Shown piece by piece: positions 11,121 through 23,597 of a stretch of 64,000 nucleotides of DNA. A model generated the notes under the pieces. The model saw only the letters and a program-made list of their open reading frames with translations. It ran no database searches and was not told the origin of the DNA. Numbering within the stretch: the first letter of the stretch is position 1; the number at the start of each line of letters is the position of its first letter. Source of the stretch: Flammulina velutipes (lineage: Eukaryota; Basidiomycota; Agaricomycetes; Agaricales; Physalacriaceae); the NCBI GenBank assembly GCA_011800155.1, contig CM022377.1, positions 1,116,001 through 1,180,000 of the forward strand, read 5' to 3'. Position numbers and translations under genes: made by a program.

Positions 11121-13048
11121 TTAGAAATCCCCAAGATCCACATCAACAGAATTAACAATCGACGCCTCGAACGACTTGCTCAGACCCGTGTTGATGGCAG
11201 CAGGCACAGGCGTCTTCACACCACCATTCGTTTCAGGCGCTGATAATGGCGTCCCAGATCTATAGGACTGTCAATTTCTGGACGTTAAGAAATGCGATGA
11301 GTAGACGTACCGAGAAGGCGCAGCGGAAGTCCTGATTGACGTCCTGATGCTCGTCTTTAACCGTGCACTAGGATCCGACGTCACGTTCTTATTTAGCTTC
11401 CTCTCCCTGTGTGCTGCGATTTCCGCTCTCCTCACAGCCTCCGCGTTCGCCTTACGGTTCTTTGCACTCAAAGCCGCCAGCGTATCGTTCTCCTTCCTCA
11501 ACGTGACTTCCTCTCCATAGAGTAGCGAGAATTGGGCAATCTCCTCGTCCAGCATCTCCATTTCCTTGAAGTCTTTTCGGCGCAGAGCCATGGTGCGAAC
11601 CTGATTTAGTCGGGCTCGTTCCAAAGTTACCCAACCTTGGGTCTTGATTCCACCGGCATCACGGATCTCACTCTTGCGCTTTAAGAGCGCGTTGATATCG
11701 GACTGAAGACAGTTAAAAAAAGATAGAAAAATCAAGAGATGGAGACGCTACCTCTGTCATTGCTTGGCTTGCAAGTTTCTCCATATGAACAATCTGACTT
11801 TGTATTTCTTTTGAAGTCGGGAACTTGATGCCGTCACTCTCGCAAGATTTCCTTAGTCGCTCATATTCTGACTGAAAGAGGCGTTAAAACCAGATAATTT
11901 CGAGCAAGAGGAGCACGCACCAAATCGAACGGGGAATTGGAGACCTTGTCCATTGGCCAGACCTTCGCTGACTTGCCGTGTTGCAGCTCAAAGTTCTTGT
12001 CAAAGCTGACCTGTTCGACCTTGTATGGCTTTACCCCTTCAGTGAGACCTGGAGAGAATGAGTGAAGAGGCGGCAGTTAATAACGTTGGACTGACTGATG
12101 ACTTGACAAGCGCGGTAGATGTTTTTCTGATTGTCGGCACCAATGCAATATCGGACCCAGCCGTCTAAGGACATGAGGAGACGTGGCGTAAGATGCGAAA
12201 GAAGCTTACGTTGTATGTATTCCTGGAACCAGGGAGCCAAGAAGTATCGAACGATCTTGTCTCTTGTTACTCGACACTTGTTGAGTTCCTCCAAGGTGGC
12301 GGGGGCGTCAACACTGGGACTGGGGGCGCGTTTGGTGACTTGTCCTTCCTCTTCTTCGTCCGAGGTGCCGGTTTCCATGTCCGATTCATTGTGACGGTGT
12401 GATGATTCAGTCTTGGTGGCGACGGATGAGGACGAGGGCAGGGGTAGAGGACATGGAACGACAACGCACCGGCTTTCGGGATCCTTTTGCCTGGCGCTTG
12501 GCTTTGAGTTCATCCAGCTTGTTTGTTTTCTCCTTCGTGGCACCGACAGGCCCGCGTTGCCCTATAAGCTTAAGTGAGAAAGGATAGGAGGGGGAGGAGC
12601 AGAGGCAACGCACTCTTGGCCGATTTCCCAGCTCCGTCGTCGTTGCGCTGCTGGATCATACGTCTAATGGCCTGCCTGTCGACTGTCTTCTGGCGCTCCT
12701 CCGCTCGAGACGAGAGAATCTCTTCGCGCTCGATTTCAGACATTTGCATGAGGCTGGCATCCGTTCAAATAAAATGGCTAAAGTGCTGTTTGCCAGACGC
12801 ACCGCTGTCGGTCGGCTTCACTGGCATATTTGCCCTCTATTGGGTATGGGTCGACGACATCTTCCTCGCTTTCTGGTTCCTCGTAGTCGGAGACTCTGGT
12901 TGCGAGTGAGCAATGAGGGGTTAGGCTGGGTGCTGGACACTCACTCTGCTGCTTTACGTTTCTTGGATGATTTATCTTTCTTTGAGCGGGGTTTCTTCTC
13001 TGAGCCTCGTTCTAGGAGTGAGAGAAGTTCTTCGTCAAAGTCGGACAT
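11121..13048 (-). CDS. RTF1: RNA polymerase-associated protein RTF1 (Paf1 complex, Plus3 domain)
   Basis: A multi-exon gene starting MSDFDEELLSLLERGSEKK (ATG at 13048) and ending in VDVDLGDF. An acidic and basic N-terminus is followed by the segment YEEPESEEDVVDPYPIEGKY, and then the helical MSEIEREEILSSRAEERQK region typical of RTF1. The Plus3 domain begins at LEELNKCRVTRDKIVRYFLA and continues through GWVRYCIGADNQKNIYRACQ, GLTEGVKPYKVEQVSFDK and SEYERLRKSCESDGIKFPTS. A charged coiled-coil C-terminus (RKENDTLAALSAKNRKANAE) completes it. RTF1 joins the Paf1 complex on elongating RNA polymerase II, binds phosphorylated Spt5 through Plus3 and promotes H2B ubiquitination. About seven short introns are inferred and internal junctions are approximate. 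A GGT/ACC microsatellite lies just upstream of the start. Confidence 0.92.
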
Positions 13049-13054
13049 GGCAAA

Positions 13055-13078
13055 GGTGGTGGTGGTGGTGGTGGTGGT
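13055..13078. repeat. (GGT)8 microsatellite
   Basis: Eight uninterrupted GGT units (ACC on the coding strand) lie directly in front of the RTF1 start codon, inside its 5' leader. Confidence 0.9.
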
Positions 13079-13308
13079 AAGAGGAAGAGGGAAACGGAGC
13101 ACGGACAGCCACAATGGTCAATAATTCAGCTTTTCGCACGGTCTCCTTTTACTTTGTAACTATTTTGTGAAGACAATCAAAAGCAGAAACATAGAAAACA
13201 GAGCATCGAAAAAGGTAGTAACATCGACAGTCTTCGAGGTGTTTCGAGGACATACGGAAGCTCCTTTTAAATTTCACCATTCATCAAACATCGATATCGA
13301 TTTTCACT

Positions 13309-13950
13309 ATGTTTGGGTGCTGCGTCGCCGGTCGTCTTATGCAGACAAACCTACAGCAAGTCGACGAGACTCACGCCTTGTTTGAGCTGCCCAATGCCAG
13401 CGCCATAAATCACGTCTGTGTCTTTCTCCTGGGCACCGTCCCCTTCCCAGACGGCTATGGTGCCGCAGTGCACTTTCACTGGCCCGGCAAAGGTTTCCAA
13501 CTACTCGGAATGTAAGTAGCTATCTAATTTCCTTCCCGATGATACCCTAACTCACTTTATCCTTTCAGGCTTTCAAACGAGAAACCATCTGCCATCTTCC
13601 GCCTTCGGGGCTCGTTCTCCTCCACATCATCGTACGGCGCCTTCAGCTCTCCAGTGGATGAGTCTACCGCACTTCTTGGTCTCTCAATTGAGCCCATCGT
13701 CGCGATCGAGGCCCAGCTGTCAACCTTGCCTTCGGCCGTCGCAAAGCCTGGTGGCGGCATTGCCAGCAATCCTACGCTGCTCGCAGAGAAAACAGTCAAG
13801 AATCTCTTCAATTATCTCTCTGGCTTCGCAGGTGGGACCGCAGTATCGCCTGAAGTTGCAGTCCCCATAGGTCTCATCGTCAAGTGGTATGAAGGGTTTC
13901 TGGCAAAGGTCAGAAATGGGGGCATAGGCTTCTTGGAGCGCGAGGAATAG
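13309..13950 (+). CDS. OPI10: OPI10/Hikeshi family protein (Hsp70 nuclear import carrier)
   Basis: Exons 13309-13511 and 13569-13950 give 194 aa, the normal family length. The N-terminus MFGCCVAGRLMQTNLQQVDE and the following INHVCVFLLGTVPFPDGYGA are diagnostic of the Hikeshi/OPI10 (DUF775) family, as is HFHWPGKGFQLLGMLSNEKP. The C-terminus carries the usual NLFNYLSGF and VPIGLIVKWYEGFLAKVRN segments. Hikeshi carries Hsp70 into the nucleus under heat stress; the yeast homologue OPI10 was named from an inositol-excretion phenotype. The gene is divergent from RTF1, with 260 bp between starts. Confidence 0.95.
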
Positions 13951-14109
13951 ATGCTAGGTTATCACTGGCAAGGACAAAGCAAATGTGGCGTTATGAATTG
14001 ATTCCGTGACCCCAATATGTACACTATAGTAAAAACAAATTATTTTTCGCGTCGTGCTAACGCTTCGGATTCCTTCATTATCATCATCATCGATATCCTT
14101 CCCCGAAAA

Positions 14110-15372
14110 TTACGGGCAGAACGTCAGGGTATAATCAGCCTTCAAGTTGGAGTCGCAAGTCCAAAGAGCAGTGCCGCTGGACTCGTCGTAGGCGTATGCG
14201 TAAGACCTTGGGCATGCGTTTTCTGCACGTCAATTAGTATACTATGCTGATAACCAAGAAAAGCATTAAGAAACGTACTGAAGTAGGAATAGAACTGAAC
14301 GCCAGAGGCCGGGCAGGTCGCTGGGGTGTTGTGGCTTCCAGAGCAGCAGTTGGCAGAGTTGGCTTGGTTTCCGTCCAAGTTGGCGAACTGTCGTGGGATG
14401 ATGGTCAGGAAAATGCAAAGGAAGGAAATCACAGGACATACGCATGCAGACTTGCAGCCGACCGGGAAACCAGAGGAATCGTATGGGCCTTTCAGAGCAG
14501 CGGGGCCTTGTATATGGATTGTCAGTACACATATAATTCCTACAATCCTAGATATGAGATACTGACAGTTCGGTCCAAGGTCAACGGGGCAGTCAGCAAC
14601 GGGGCATCCCTTGTTGTTGCTGATACGAGCGGGGAGGTTGTATCCATCGACCAAAGAAACTACACAAATCTCAAGGTTAACCACCATAAACATAAGCAAA
14701 AAGAGGTCCATACCATCGTACCAATCCTGGTACCCGTCACCCTCGAGAGTCCACTCAGCAACAGTGGCGGGGGGAACACCCTAAAACCCAAATTAAAATC
14801 AACATCTTCAAAGACGTCTGGAGATGGGGACTTACAGTTCCAGTGTTTGGGTCACACAACAGACCTCCGTTGCATCCACCAGTCAAGCAGGAGTTGGGTC
14901 CGGGGTTGGTAGCAAAGTTGCAGTTCCTACGGGCCTACACAGATCTAGTCAGTTGTGCGCCTTCAAGTCCTTGAACTTGAAAGCATGCTTACCCAGATAC
15001 GCCCAGCCTTCCAGTTATCGGGCACGTTGAACGAAACGGCGGTGTATGCGGCAGCCTCCCAGCCCGTAGGGTGGTTGGGGACGTTTGGCGCCACGTGCAA
15101 GTCGGTGTAGAGCTAGTGGAACTTAGATGAGAAAGGGTTGAATTAATCATGTAGGAGACGTACAGCAGGCCTATGAGTATGTCAATAAAAACAGGTGGAT
15201 ATGAGCGCGTCAGACGGGCTTACCAGATAGTGAACGGGCAAGCGTTGTACACCTAAATCCAAATTGTCAGCATCGTGTCCACGGCGCACCCACAGCAAGA
15301 TATGCATACCGTGAACGTGCGCGCAAAAGCACCAGAGGCGACAGCAAGGGCGACAAGTGAGATTTGCATCAT
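14110..15372 (-). CDS. Secreted thaumatin-like protein
   Basis: A gene with many short introns, starting at MMQISLVALAVASGAFA (signal peptide, ATG at 15372) and ending LKADYTLTFCP. Recognisable thaumatin-family blocks are, in order: TVYNACPFTIWPA after the signal, HPTGWEAAAYTAVSFNVPDN with WKAGRIW, ARRNCNF, SCLTGGCNGGLLCD, the VAEWTL and GYQDWYDVSLVDGYN segment, CPVADCPVDL, PVGCKSAC, NCCSG, and the C-terminal FKNACPRSYAYAYDE. The many cysteines fit the disulphide-rich fold. Thaumatin-like proteins of mushrooms are extracellular; several bind or cleave beta-1,3-glucan and some are linked to fruiting-body wall softening. Exon limits near 15180-15320 are the least certain part. Confidence 0.88.
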
Positions 15373-16097
15373 AGTCTTCGTCTGTAGAGAGTCAAGTAGA
15401 CAATGCCCCCCGACATATTCCCTCCCCAGTATTTAAACAATCCGGAAGTACTTCCGCGTATGGCTCGACCAGGTTGTCGCAACATGGAGATCAGCCTGAC
15501 AAGACGGTGCGTCTATCACGTTCCCGGAGAGAAGAGACCAACTGGACAGGTTAGAAGACGAGCTGTTCAGCCGTATCGGTGGAGAGCACATGCAGTGAGG
15601 TCACGATAATACGAGTACGTCTGGGTAGCTCATGGATCGACCGCGAAGGATCGCCCACATGCTGATTTGAGGGCCTGAATGGTGTTAGGCAAGACTACGG
15701 AGCTCATGGTGGTAGCCAAGATTAGCTCGCGGATAGGAACAGACGCGGCGAGACTTGACATGACACGAGTCTGTTCCACTCGGAGTTATCATTTCACAAT
15801 TGACTTTTGAATTCCACTTACATCTGAATTTTGACCCTGCTCTGTGCGCCACACATCGATCGGCGTCGAGCATCGAGCCAACAGTTCTCTCGCCCTCACA
15901 TCCTCAACAAACAGAAGCAGTGGCGTAACAATATGATAGTATTGGTATGCGTAGCTTACAATAAATGTCCATGTGATGAGATATTATCCTGCCCGTGGTT
16001 ATACGGAGGTCCATGAAAGCGACAGAAATTATGGGAAATAGAAAACGTCAGAATACACATGCATGGGAGCTCTAATATTTATGTCGTGAAAGGGCCG
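15373..16097. other. Intergenic stretch
   Basis: Promoter side of the thaumatin-like gene and 3' flank of FKS1. Holds a TGCGCCACA motif at 15845-15853. Short ORFs here show no family resemblance. Confidence 0.5.
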
Positions 16098-19000
16098 TCA
16101 TATGCTGTTGCATATCGAGCAATCGAAGTTGAGAATCGTGCGGAAAGCAGCAGCTATACCAACTATCAGTCCCGGTGTAATTGGAAAGGGAAAGGAGGGC
16201 TTACGAATGGCGATGAGCGCTACGAAGAGGACGAAAGCCAGGGTGTAGACAAGGCCGTATTTCAAAATCTGACAAGCCTTGAGTACCAAAAAAAGAAGAG
16301 GACCATGTGTACTCACAATGTTACGGCGTGTCTTCTTCTGCTTCAGCGAGTAGACTGGTGCGCGAATTTGTTTTGATGGTCGCAACCAGACTGCAAGATA
16401 GTGAGGATGAGTAGATGCACAAAAGAAGGTTGAGAGTATACGCACATAACAGAGTCGCATGGAAACGATCAAAGTAAGGGATCAATATCGGCAGTGAGAG
16501 CATGAACAGTAAGAAATGTCCAATGAGGAGGTCTGAGCTCCAGAGCGAAAGTTCGATGATCTTGACGATGTACTCTCGAGCGGGCTGGGACATGACATGA
16601 GAGCCAAGGCCACGGCCGTACCACCGACCCGTCCACCAAGCGCGATTGGTCTCGTCATGCTTGAACTCTCGAGATAGGAACACCGATATTAGGACCTTGT
16701 GAACGGCACGCTGGATAGCGACGATAGCAATCAAGCCCAACACCGCATGTGATGCATCCCAGCGCTCCAAGAACCACTGTGATGATTGTTAATATCGATA
16801 TGAATCTAATCCAAAGAGACCAGTGACATACCAAGAATTCGAAGAATCCAATCATGCCGAGGGTGCCCAAGAAATGAGCGATGAAGGCCATGGTAGAACC
16901 AAACATTGGGAATATGGGATCAAGCATGGGTCCAAGGAAGATGCTGATGATGAACAAGACGAGAAGGACGGCCGCGTTCCAAACGATAGGGCCCAATGAT
17001 ACCACAGCGATACGCACTAAAGGACTTGGGGGGAACTGTCCCTCGACACGGAACGACTTCACGAACATGTAGGCAATGACGAAGAGGATGGCCATGATGA
17101 CGGGGAAGATCACTTCAGAGAATAGGACTGCATGCCATGTCGCCCGAGGAACGTCACCGGACAACTTCTCAGATGGATGGCCAAGTTTCTTCTTCTTGTA
17201 ACCAGTGATCATCGTCCGCGAGAGTCGACAGTATCCAATCCATGAGTTGTTGTGTGAGCGCGAGTTACCGCGGCACATCCAGCGTATGAATTCACTGAGA
17301 AAAAGAAATCAGAAGACTGGACTGAGGTCGTTTGGAGCGTGCACATACCGATAATCAACCACGAAGTCCGAGAACGCAAATTGATGAGGGTTGAAGACGA
17401 AAGGCGCGATGCAGAGTGCAACGATGGAGATCCAGAAGTAGATGAGGTATGGCGTCCAGAGGGTCAGAGTAACATACAAGAGCATGAGTAGTGTGCGCAT
17501 GCCCAAGTAGATACTTGGTCCTGCGAAACGAGAGAAAAGGATGTTGAAGAAAATCCGACTCGTTGCGAAACCGCGACCAGTAGCGATGTAGCGAGCCCCT
17601 CCAAACGTCAGATTGCTCAGAATGGAGTGCGTCTGAATTTGTGTGGAAAAGATCTCGAAGATTGGCGAGAGAGATGCGAACTGCTTCGCCAATCGGACAA
17701 TCGCTTTCCATGTACCACGTTCGACCAGTTCTATGAGTCGTCAGAATCGGAAGATGAACGGCAGTAGGTGAACTAACCTTGAAGGAACAACGGCAAGAAC
17801 GCTATCATGAACACCAAGAAGATACTGAGTATGCAGCGCTTGATCCAATCGAAGACAGGGTCCAAGTTATAGCATCCAGTTTGGTCTTGAAGGAACTGCC
17901 CGTCGCTCGTATATCTGCAAACAGGTACGCTGGACATCAAGCTTCCCAAAAACACCACTGATAATGGTCAGCAGATGTACACAGGCGACGAAGAATCAAC
18001 TTACTGGTCAAGATGAACAATTGAACCGAAAGGATAACCAGCATGTTGTTGATCTGGAAACCAGGATGTCCGTAGTAGAACGTCAAGAAGCGGTCGATGG
18101 GGAGTTGAGTGCCCAAGTAGTAGTATTCTCGACTGAGCAATTGTTCACCCATACCCGTGCCGATCTTCGTCTGGAAGTTGAGGATGGTACCGAACCCAAG
18201 ATCACGACCTTTTCCGCACTGGAAGTACTCGGTATGCTTGATCCTGCCACCGCGACCGAATGCGTTCATCCCGGCGTAGATATCCTCGTTCAGATGCAGA
18301 CCCTTCTGCGCCTTGGACACACCACCGCGAGTATTCATGAAGAGGGCGTTGAGGAAATCCGGGTGACCATAATGCAGCTTTCCTCCAATCCAAGCCATGG
18401 AACGGGCGGAGAGGGTACCGAACGTCTGTTCCTTGCCAGCAGCAAGATCACCGAGGATACCAATGTTTTCGGAGAAGATATATTCACGAGCACCGACGAT
18501 GGCGATAGGAGCGTCCTTGAAGTCTTTGTGACCCCACTGAGCATAAGGGTTCTGCGTCGACACGTTGAGTTCCTCGAATTCGGCGAGAATGTTACGAATC
18601 TTGAGACACTCTTCGAGGTAGTGATCCTGGTTGGCGTCGATGAGCTGGAGGTATTCACCGCGGTAGAAGATGATGGCGTGGTTCTGGTTGTCCGATTTGC
18701 CGTCTCCCAAGATGGGATTGCCAGGAAGCTCAATGCGGAACTTGGGCCTGCGACGTCCAGTCTCTGGAGAGAATTCACTGTGACCATCAATGAGAGCGGA
18801 GAAGATTCTGGGGTCCCCGCCTTCCTTCCGAGCCGGTTCTTCCTCCAAGTAGGCGATTTGCAAGTCGGGGTATGCGCGAAGCAAGAACTCAGCATTCTCC
18901 TGCTCTTCCTTGTTGAACTTCGAGTAGCGCTGCATCGAAACGACGAATTTGAACTTGCGGCGAGCCATCCGTTCGAGCTCGCGTTCGAGTTTGTCCGTGT

Positions 19001-21991
19001 TGCCACCGAATAGCTGAACAACCTCGGGGTTCTCGACGCGATAGAGAAGCTTGATCGCCTTGGAGTAGTTCATCATGCCAGACACCGTGCGGTAAAGTGT
19101 TTGAGCGCGGAGCGAAGCCCAGATACGTGTACGGAGGGTGAATTCGGGAGCGGCGCTCTTGAAACCGATGAAGTAGAAGGGAAGATCGTCTGCTTTGGCC
19201 TGTTTCTCGTCATTCGCAGCTCCGAAGGGCGCCGTGCCGTTGAACATCGCAGACTCTTCGGCTAAGATTTTCGTATCCTTGACAAAGTTGTCCCACTCAA
19301 TGGGGTGAAGTTGTTTCAAGTACTCCAGGAGAGTGACACGGGTGTTCTTGTCTTCTTCACGAATGATCTCCCGCAGAGAAAGAAGGATCTAGCACGACAG
19401 TCAGATCAACATTCGTGAAGTCATCGACTATGACATACCTTCTCGCTGTAATGGGGGGTAAGGACTGTGAAAGTAGGCATCGCGTCTACAGGGAGGGGAG
19501 GAGGCATCGCCGTAGTCAGAGACTGAGCGAAGTAAGAGATACGACGTTCAGCTTCGCTACCCTCTGGGAAGAACTCGCCCCGGAAACCCTTGTCATTCTG
19601 GGAGATGAAGAAGGGAGGCGCGCGCAGACTTCTACGCCCCCCTGCAGCAGCGCCGGCATCAACCTGGTGATAGAGCAACTTTTGAACGTGGTCGATGGAA
19701 AGGAGATGTTCTCGGTACATAGAAATGATGACAGCATTCCAGATTTGAGAGACCAGAACCTGTAAACCGAAATCAGAATGAAGAATGTATGACCAACATG
19801 AGACAACTACCTTCGGCTTGTACTTGACTTCCATATCCCCAGTCGCCAACAGCTTCGCGTAAATCCTCTTCGGTAGCCGAGTGTAGATGTCCTTCCAAGG
19901 CGTCCAAATAGACAGACCGAGTGAGAAGGAGCGTCCAATACTGATGACGGTATTCCAGATAATGTACCAGAGGAAAGTATCCAGGAAGAAGAGTGCCAAA
20001 TCCATGATGTACATGATCGTCAAGGTGAACGCCGCATGATTCCTGCACAACGCATTGCCCCAAAAACGATCACTGCAGTTTTGAATCTTCATACCGACCA
20101 TTACGCGGATGGGGTCACGGAATGACAGCGTGAGGAAGAAGTACGATTCGACGGCCTTGCAACCGAAAACCAAAACCCATAGAACGACCGACGCCAAGCG
20201 GCTCGTGGAGCTCAAGGAAGGGTAACTCGCTGTGAACGTTTGACTGGCAAGATATTTTCTCGATTTTCCTGCCACCCTATCACCGAACATTCGACCAGAT
20301 GGCATGAATGCGAAAAGGAGGGAAGCGATGACGGAGATGAAGAATTGGACGATACCCAGAATCAGGGTGAGTTGACCTCCATTGCCATTTGACTCGGCGA
20401 TGGCGATGTAGAACGTTGGGCCAGCGGTAAGTGCGAGGGTGAGTAGAAGGAAAACCAGACGGCGTGTGAGATGTGAGGTGTTGTTCCAGGTAGTGGGGAT
20501 GTAGGAGAATTCCGTGACAGTGGCGAGGATCATGATGATGGTAGCGACAGCGCCGCCAAGGGCAGTAGCACTCCACGCAAGAGAAGTGACGTCGCGATCG
20601 TTGATTCGGTAGATAGTTGGCGAGTTGTACGCGGTGAAGAAGTAGTAGAGGGCGATGTGAATGACCCAAATCCGGTTGAAGTTGACAAGAAGGTGACCAA
20701 ATGAGCGGCGTTCATAGTACGTCTTGAAAAAGGCGCGGTTCCAGTCGATGCGGTCAAACTTCATGAAGCGCTGAGCCGGTGCCAGATCCACTAGGCGAGT
20801 TTTGTCGTTCAAGACGATGCGGGCGATGCCTTCTGGGTACCAAAAGAGCTGGTTGACATCGTCGTACCCGATAATGTCTTCGTGATCCCGCTCCCTTCGG
20901 ACGAACTTTCCATCCACCACCTCGTAGCCCTGGTCCCGAATAAAGCGGTACAGAGGCTTCACCACTGAGCGCAGATACAGCCCCTCCGGCACAGCCTCCA
21001 CCCTGTTTTGACAGTCAGGCGAGCGATAGTAATCGTCGGCGCACTTGAAGATGAAGCAGAGACATTCAGGGACAAAGCGCACTTGCGCTGCCTCGCCCCA
21101 GAGCAGGAGGTACAATGCGATTTGGCGAAGACGGTCGTATTGGCTCATATTGTTCATGGCCTGACGCCAGCGCTCGATTGCAGTGTTCAGCGATTTTTCG
21201 TGCGTAGGGCGCTTGCCGCCTTTCTTTGACTTCAAGCGTGTAAGACCTGGATTCTGTACCTGGCCGACGGCGTCGTCGAGATCGAGCTGGGCGGCAAAGT
21301 ACCACTTGCGGTAGTTCGCGTTGTGGCCACCGATATAGTCGGCGTGCAAGGTCAGGAGGGCTTGATTTGGCGGCATACGAGACGCCCGGCTGTCCAGGAG
21401 CTGCATGAGGAAATCAAACTGCAGCCGTGTCAGCACGCAGGAATACGGTGAAAATGTGTGAGGCTAACCATATTCCTCATAGAATCCCTTTGGAACCCGA
21501 ACTTCTGCGTGAGGTCGAGGAATATGTCTTCGATTTCTTCTTTTGAAAGAGGGATCGAGCGCTCTGAAGACCAGGCGGGATATGCGTCTTTGCCGCCAGC
21601 TGTGGCATTGTAATCAACGAATGTGGGCGTCGACGACTCTGATTGACCCATGCGCGGTACACCGAGCGACTCTGCGGATGGTGCATAGCGCTGGCCGTAT
21701 ATGTCCCCATCTGAATCGTTGTCCTGTGGAGCTGCGCGGCCGAGTCGTGTCAGCAGCGCAAAGAGCAAGAGCAAAGAACGCACGATAGGGATCATAAGCG
21801 CCATTATTGTCGTAAAAGCCGGTGTTGCTGTCGCCAGAAGCGTATGTATCTCTTCGCCCATAGTCCTCCGAGTCGTTGTCGTAATATCGGCGGGCAGGCG
21901 GACTGAACGGGTCGTTCTGGTGGGCGTCGACCGACGACGGCGACGACGAGGGATAGCCCTCCTGGCTGTTGTGCCCAGGACGTCCCGACAT
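16098..21991 (-). CDS. FKS1: 1,3-beta-glucan synthase catalytic subunit
   Basis: A large multi-exon gene (roughly 1,750 aa) starting [16 protein letters not shown] at 21991. It makes the main cell-wall polymer from UDP-glucose at the plasma membrane (family GT48). After a Gly/Asp-rich cytosolic N-terminus comes the conserved FKS block ([53 protein letters not shown]). A first group of membrane helices follows, then the central cytosolic catalytic region ([59 protein letters not shown]) and a second helix group. The echinocandin hot-spot 1 equivalent reads FLTLSFRDP (20111-20137) and hot-spot 2 reads DWIKRCIL (17827-17850). Introns fall near 17300, 17750, 17960, 19390, 19770, 21450 and 21750, among others. 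The last exons near 16098-16400 are the least certain. Confidence 0.95.
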
Positions 21992-22489
21992 AGATGGTGG
22001 TAGAAGGAAAGAAGGTGCGCAAACGAAAATGACGAAATCCAACAATGTGGCAACCGGGGTACAGCCACAGAGCGGACTTCAAATCACGCCAGTTTCACTT
22101 GGCGGCTGTTATGCATCGCGTCGCTCGTTTATCTGCCACCGCTCGCGTTCAATGTCATGGTATATATTCGAACAATTGACACCATAGATAAGCCTCTTTC
22201 CCAGCCATCGCACTCGTCAAAATACGGCAGAAAGTCGTTGTAAACGAGATCATAGGCCACAATTCGCCGCTCTCATCAACGGTACTGCCATAGCCACCGC
22301 CAACACAATATCGCCCACCATCGATACTAACATTCTGGAGCCCGTTCAGATACCATAAAACTCCGTTCCAGAGGTTTGGGCGTCTTCGACCGTTTCAAGA
22401 CAAGCGCTAAGGGCTGAGCGCTACGCTCTATACGTTTTCTGTATGTCTTGAACCAGGGGCTAAGCGGAGGCGATCGTTGATCGAAAATG
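21992..22489. other. FKS1 upstream region
   Basis: Promoter of FKS1 and 3' flank of the next minus-strand gene. No clear TATA box and no coding sequence recognised. Confidence 0.45.
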
Positions 22490-23246
22490 TTATGATTTTC
22501 GAAAGCCGTGTACACTCCAGTGTCGATAGACCCCGTACACTAAGCACGCCAGTATCAGCACGGTGGGTATTATGATCTTCGAGCCAATCATGGAGGCTTC
22601 CTGCTCAACCTATCCGGCGACATCTCGGTCAGGGAGAGGATGACAATTTTAGAACACGAACTCACCACCGAGGTGAACGGAGAAAGAATCGGTATCGTGA
22701 AATGCGATGGTAAGAACCAGTGCTCCTTCTGTTTCTGCTGATTGGTCCGGAGAGAGACATAAACGACGAGTAGACAAAGGAAAATAATTGTCATGAACAT
22801 AGCCCACTAGAAGCGAGGATTTCAGTAAATCATTATCCAAAGGTCTTGAAAGGCCATACCGTCAATCTCTCCATCCGAGCAAGTTTCTCTTCATTCGCAC
22901 GAACCAAGCTCGAGCGATCGCGCTACAGCGGGGTGAGCTTCGAAAGTCATCAAAAATCAAACAGACCTACTTCGCGCTTCATATCTTCTGAATATGACAT
23001 CGCTCGCAGGTCGCGATGGTGCTCGGTACGCGCCTTTAAAAGCGCCTCCGCCGTCAATGCTCTGGCAGCCCAGTATTGTTCCACAGCGTTCCGAGGCGTC
23101 TTGTCGAATTCATTGGATGGAGGATGAACAGTGGACGTGGTAGCAACAATTTTAGACGCGCTGGACCGATGAGATGTTACAGCACTAGCTTTGGTCGGTT
23201 CAGTGGTCGTTACAATCGTTTGGTTGGCTCTTTTCAGTTTGTTCAT
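22490..23246 (-). CDS. Uncharacterised small membrane protein with two predicted TM segments
   Basis: Exon 1 runs from about 23246 (start MNKLKRANQ; an in-frame Met at 23291 is the alternative) to 22971. Introns 22923-22970 and two further short ones are all in frame, ending TAA at 22490. The N-terminal half is hydrophilic (NAVEQYWAARALTAEALLKA, then LVRANEEKLARMERLT, likely helical or coiled-coil). The C-terminal half has two hydrophobic helices (AMFMTIIFLCLLVVYVSL and SKIIIPTVLILACLVYGVY) joined by a loop HWFLPSHFTIPILSPFTS. I do not recognise the family. The clean splicing and preserved frame over four exons support a real gene. Confidence 0.6.
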
Positions 23247-23291
23247 CACCATATAATATGGGTGCGCATTAGAATGTAGAGTGTAGACCAA

Positions 23292-23597
23292 GCGGTGGTA
23301 AGAATGTTCAGAAAAGTCTGAGACGCGAGCTAAACGATTTTAGTAAACGCTCGACTCGAAGTAGTTGTTCGTGAACAAGCTGTGATTTCAGGGACGACGT
23401 GGTATCAAGTCGGCGTTCTCCGTGCTCGGTATGAGGCTTCAATGTATACTTATCAGCAAGCTTGTAATTAGTACAGATATACATTCATCTAGTAACAATT
23501 CAGTACTTGGAAACATAACCCAAAGCAAATTCAAAGCGTCTATCTAACATTTCATCATCGTGCATGTCATCTCAAAAAGAAAGTCATAAAAAAGTCC
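23292..23597. other. Intergenic stretch
   Basis: Between the small membrane protein gene and the permease 3' end. AT-rich, nothing recognised. Confidence 0.45.

Noticed and set aside
17964..19013. A 349-aa plus-strand ORF inside FKS1
   Set aside because: It is exactly antisense to the most conserved catalytic part of glucan synthase. Its composition mirrors that strand, and it has no own start context or family match.
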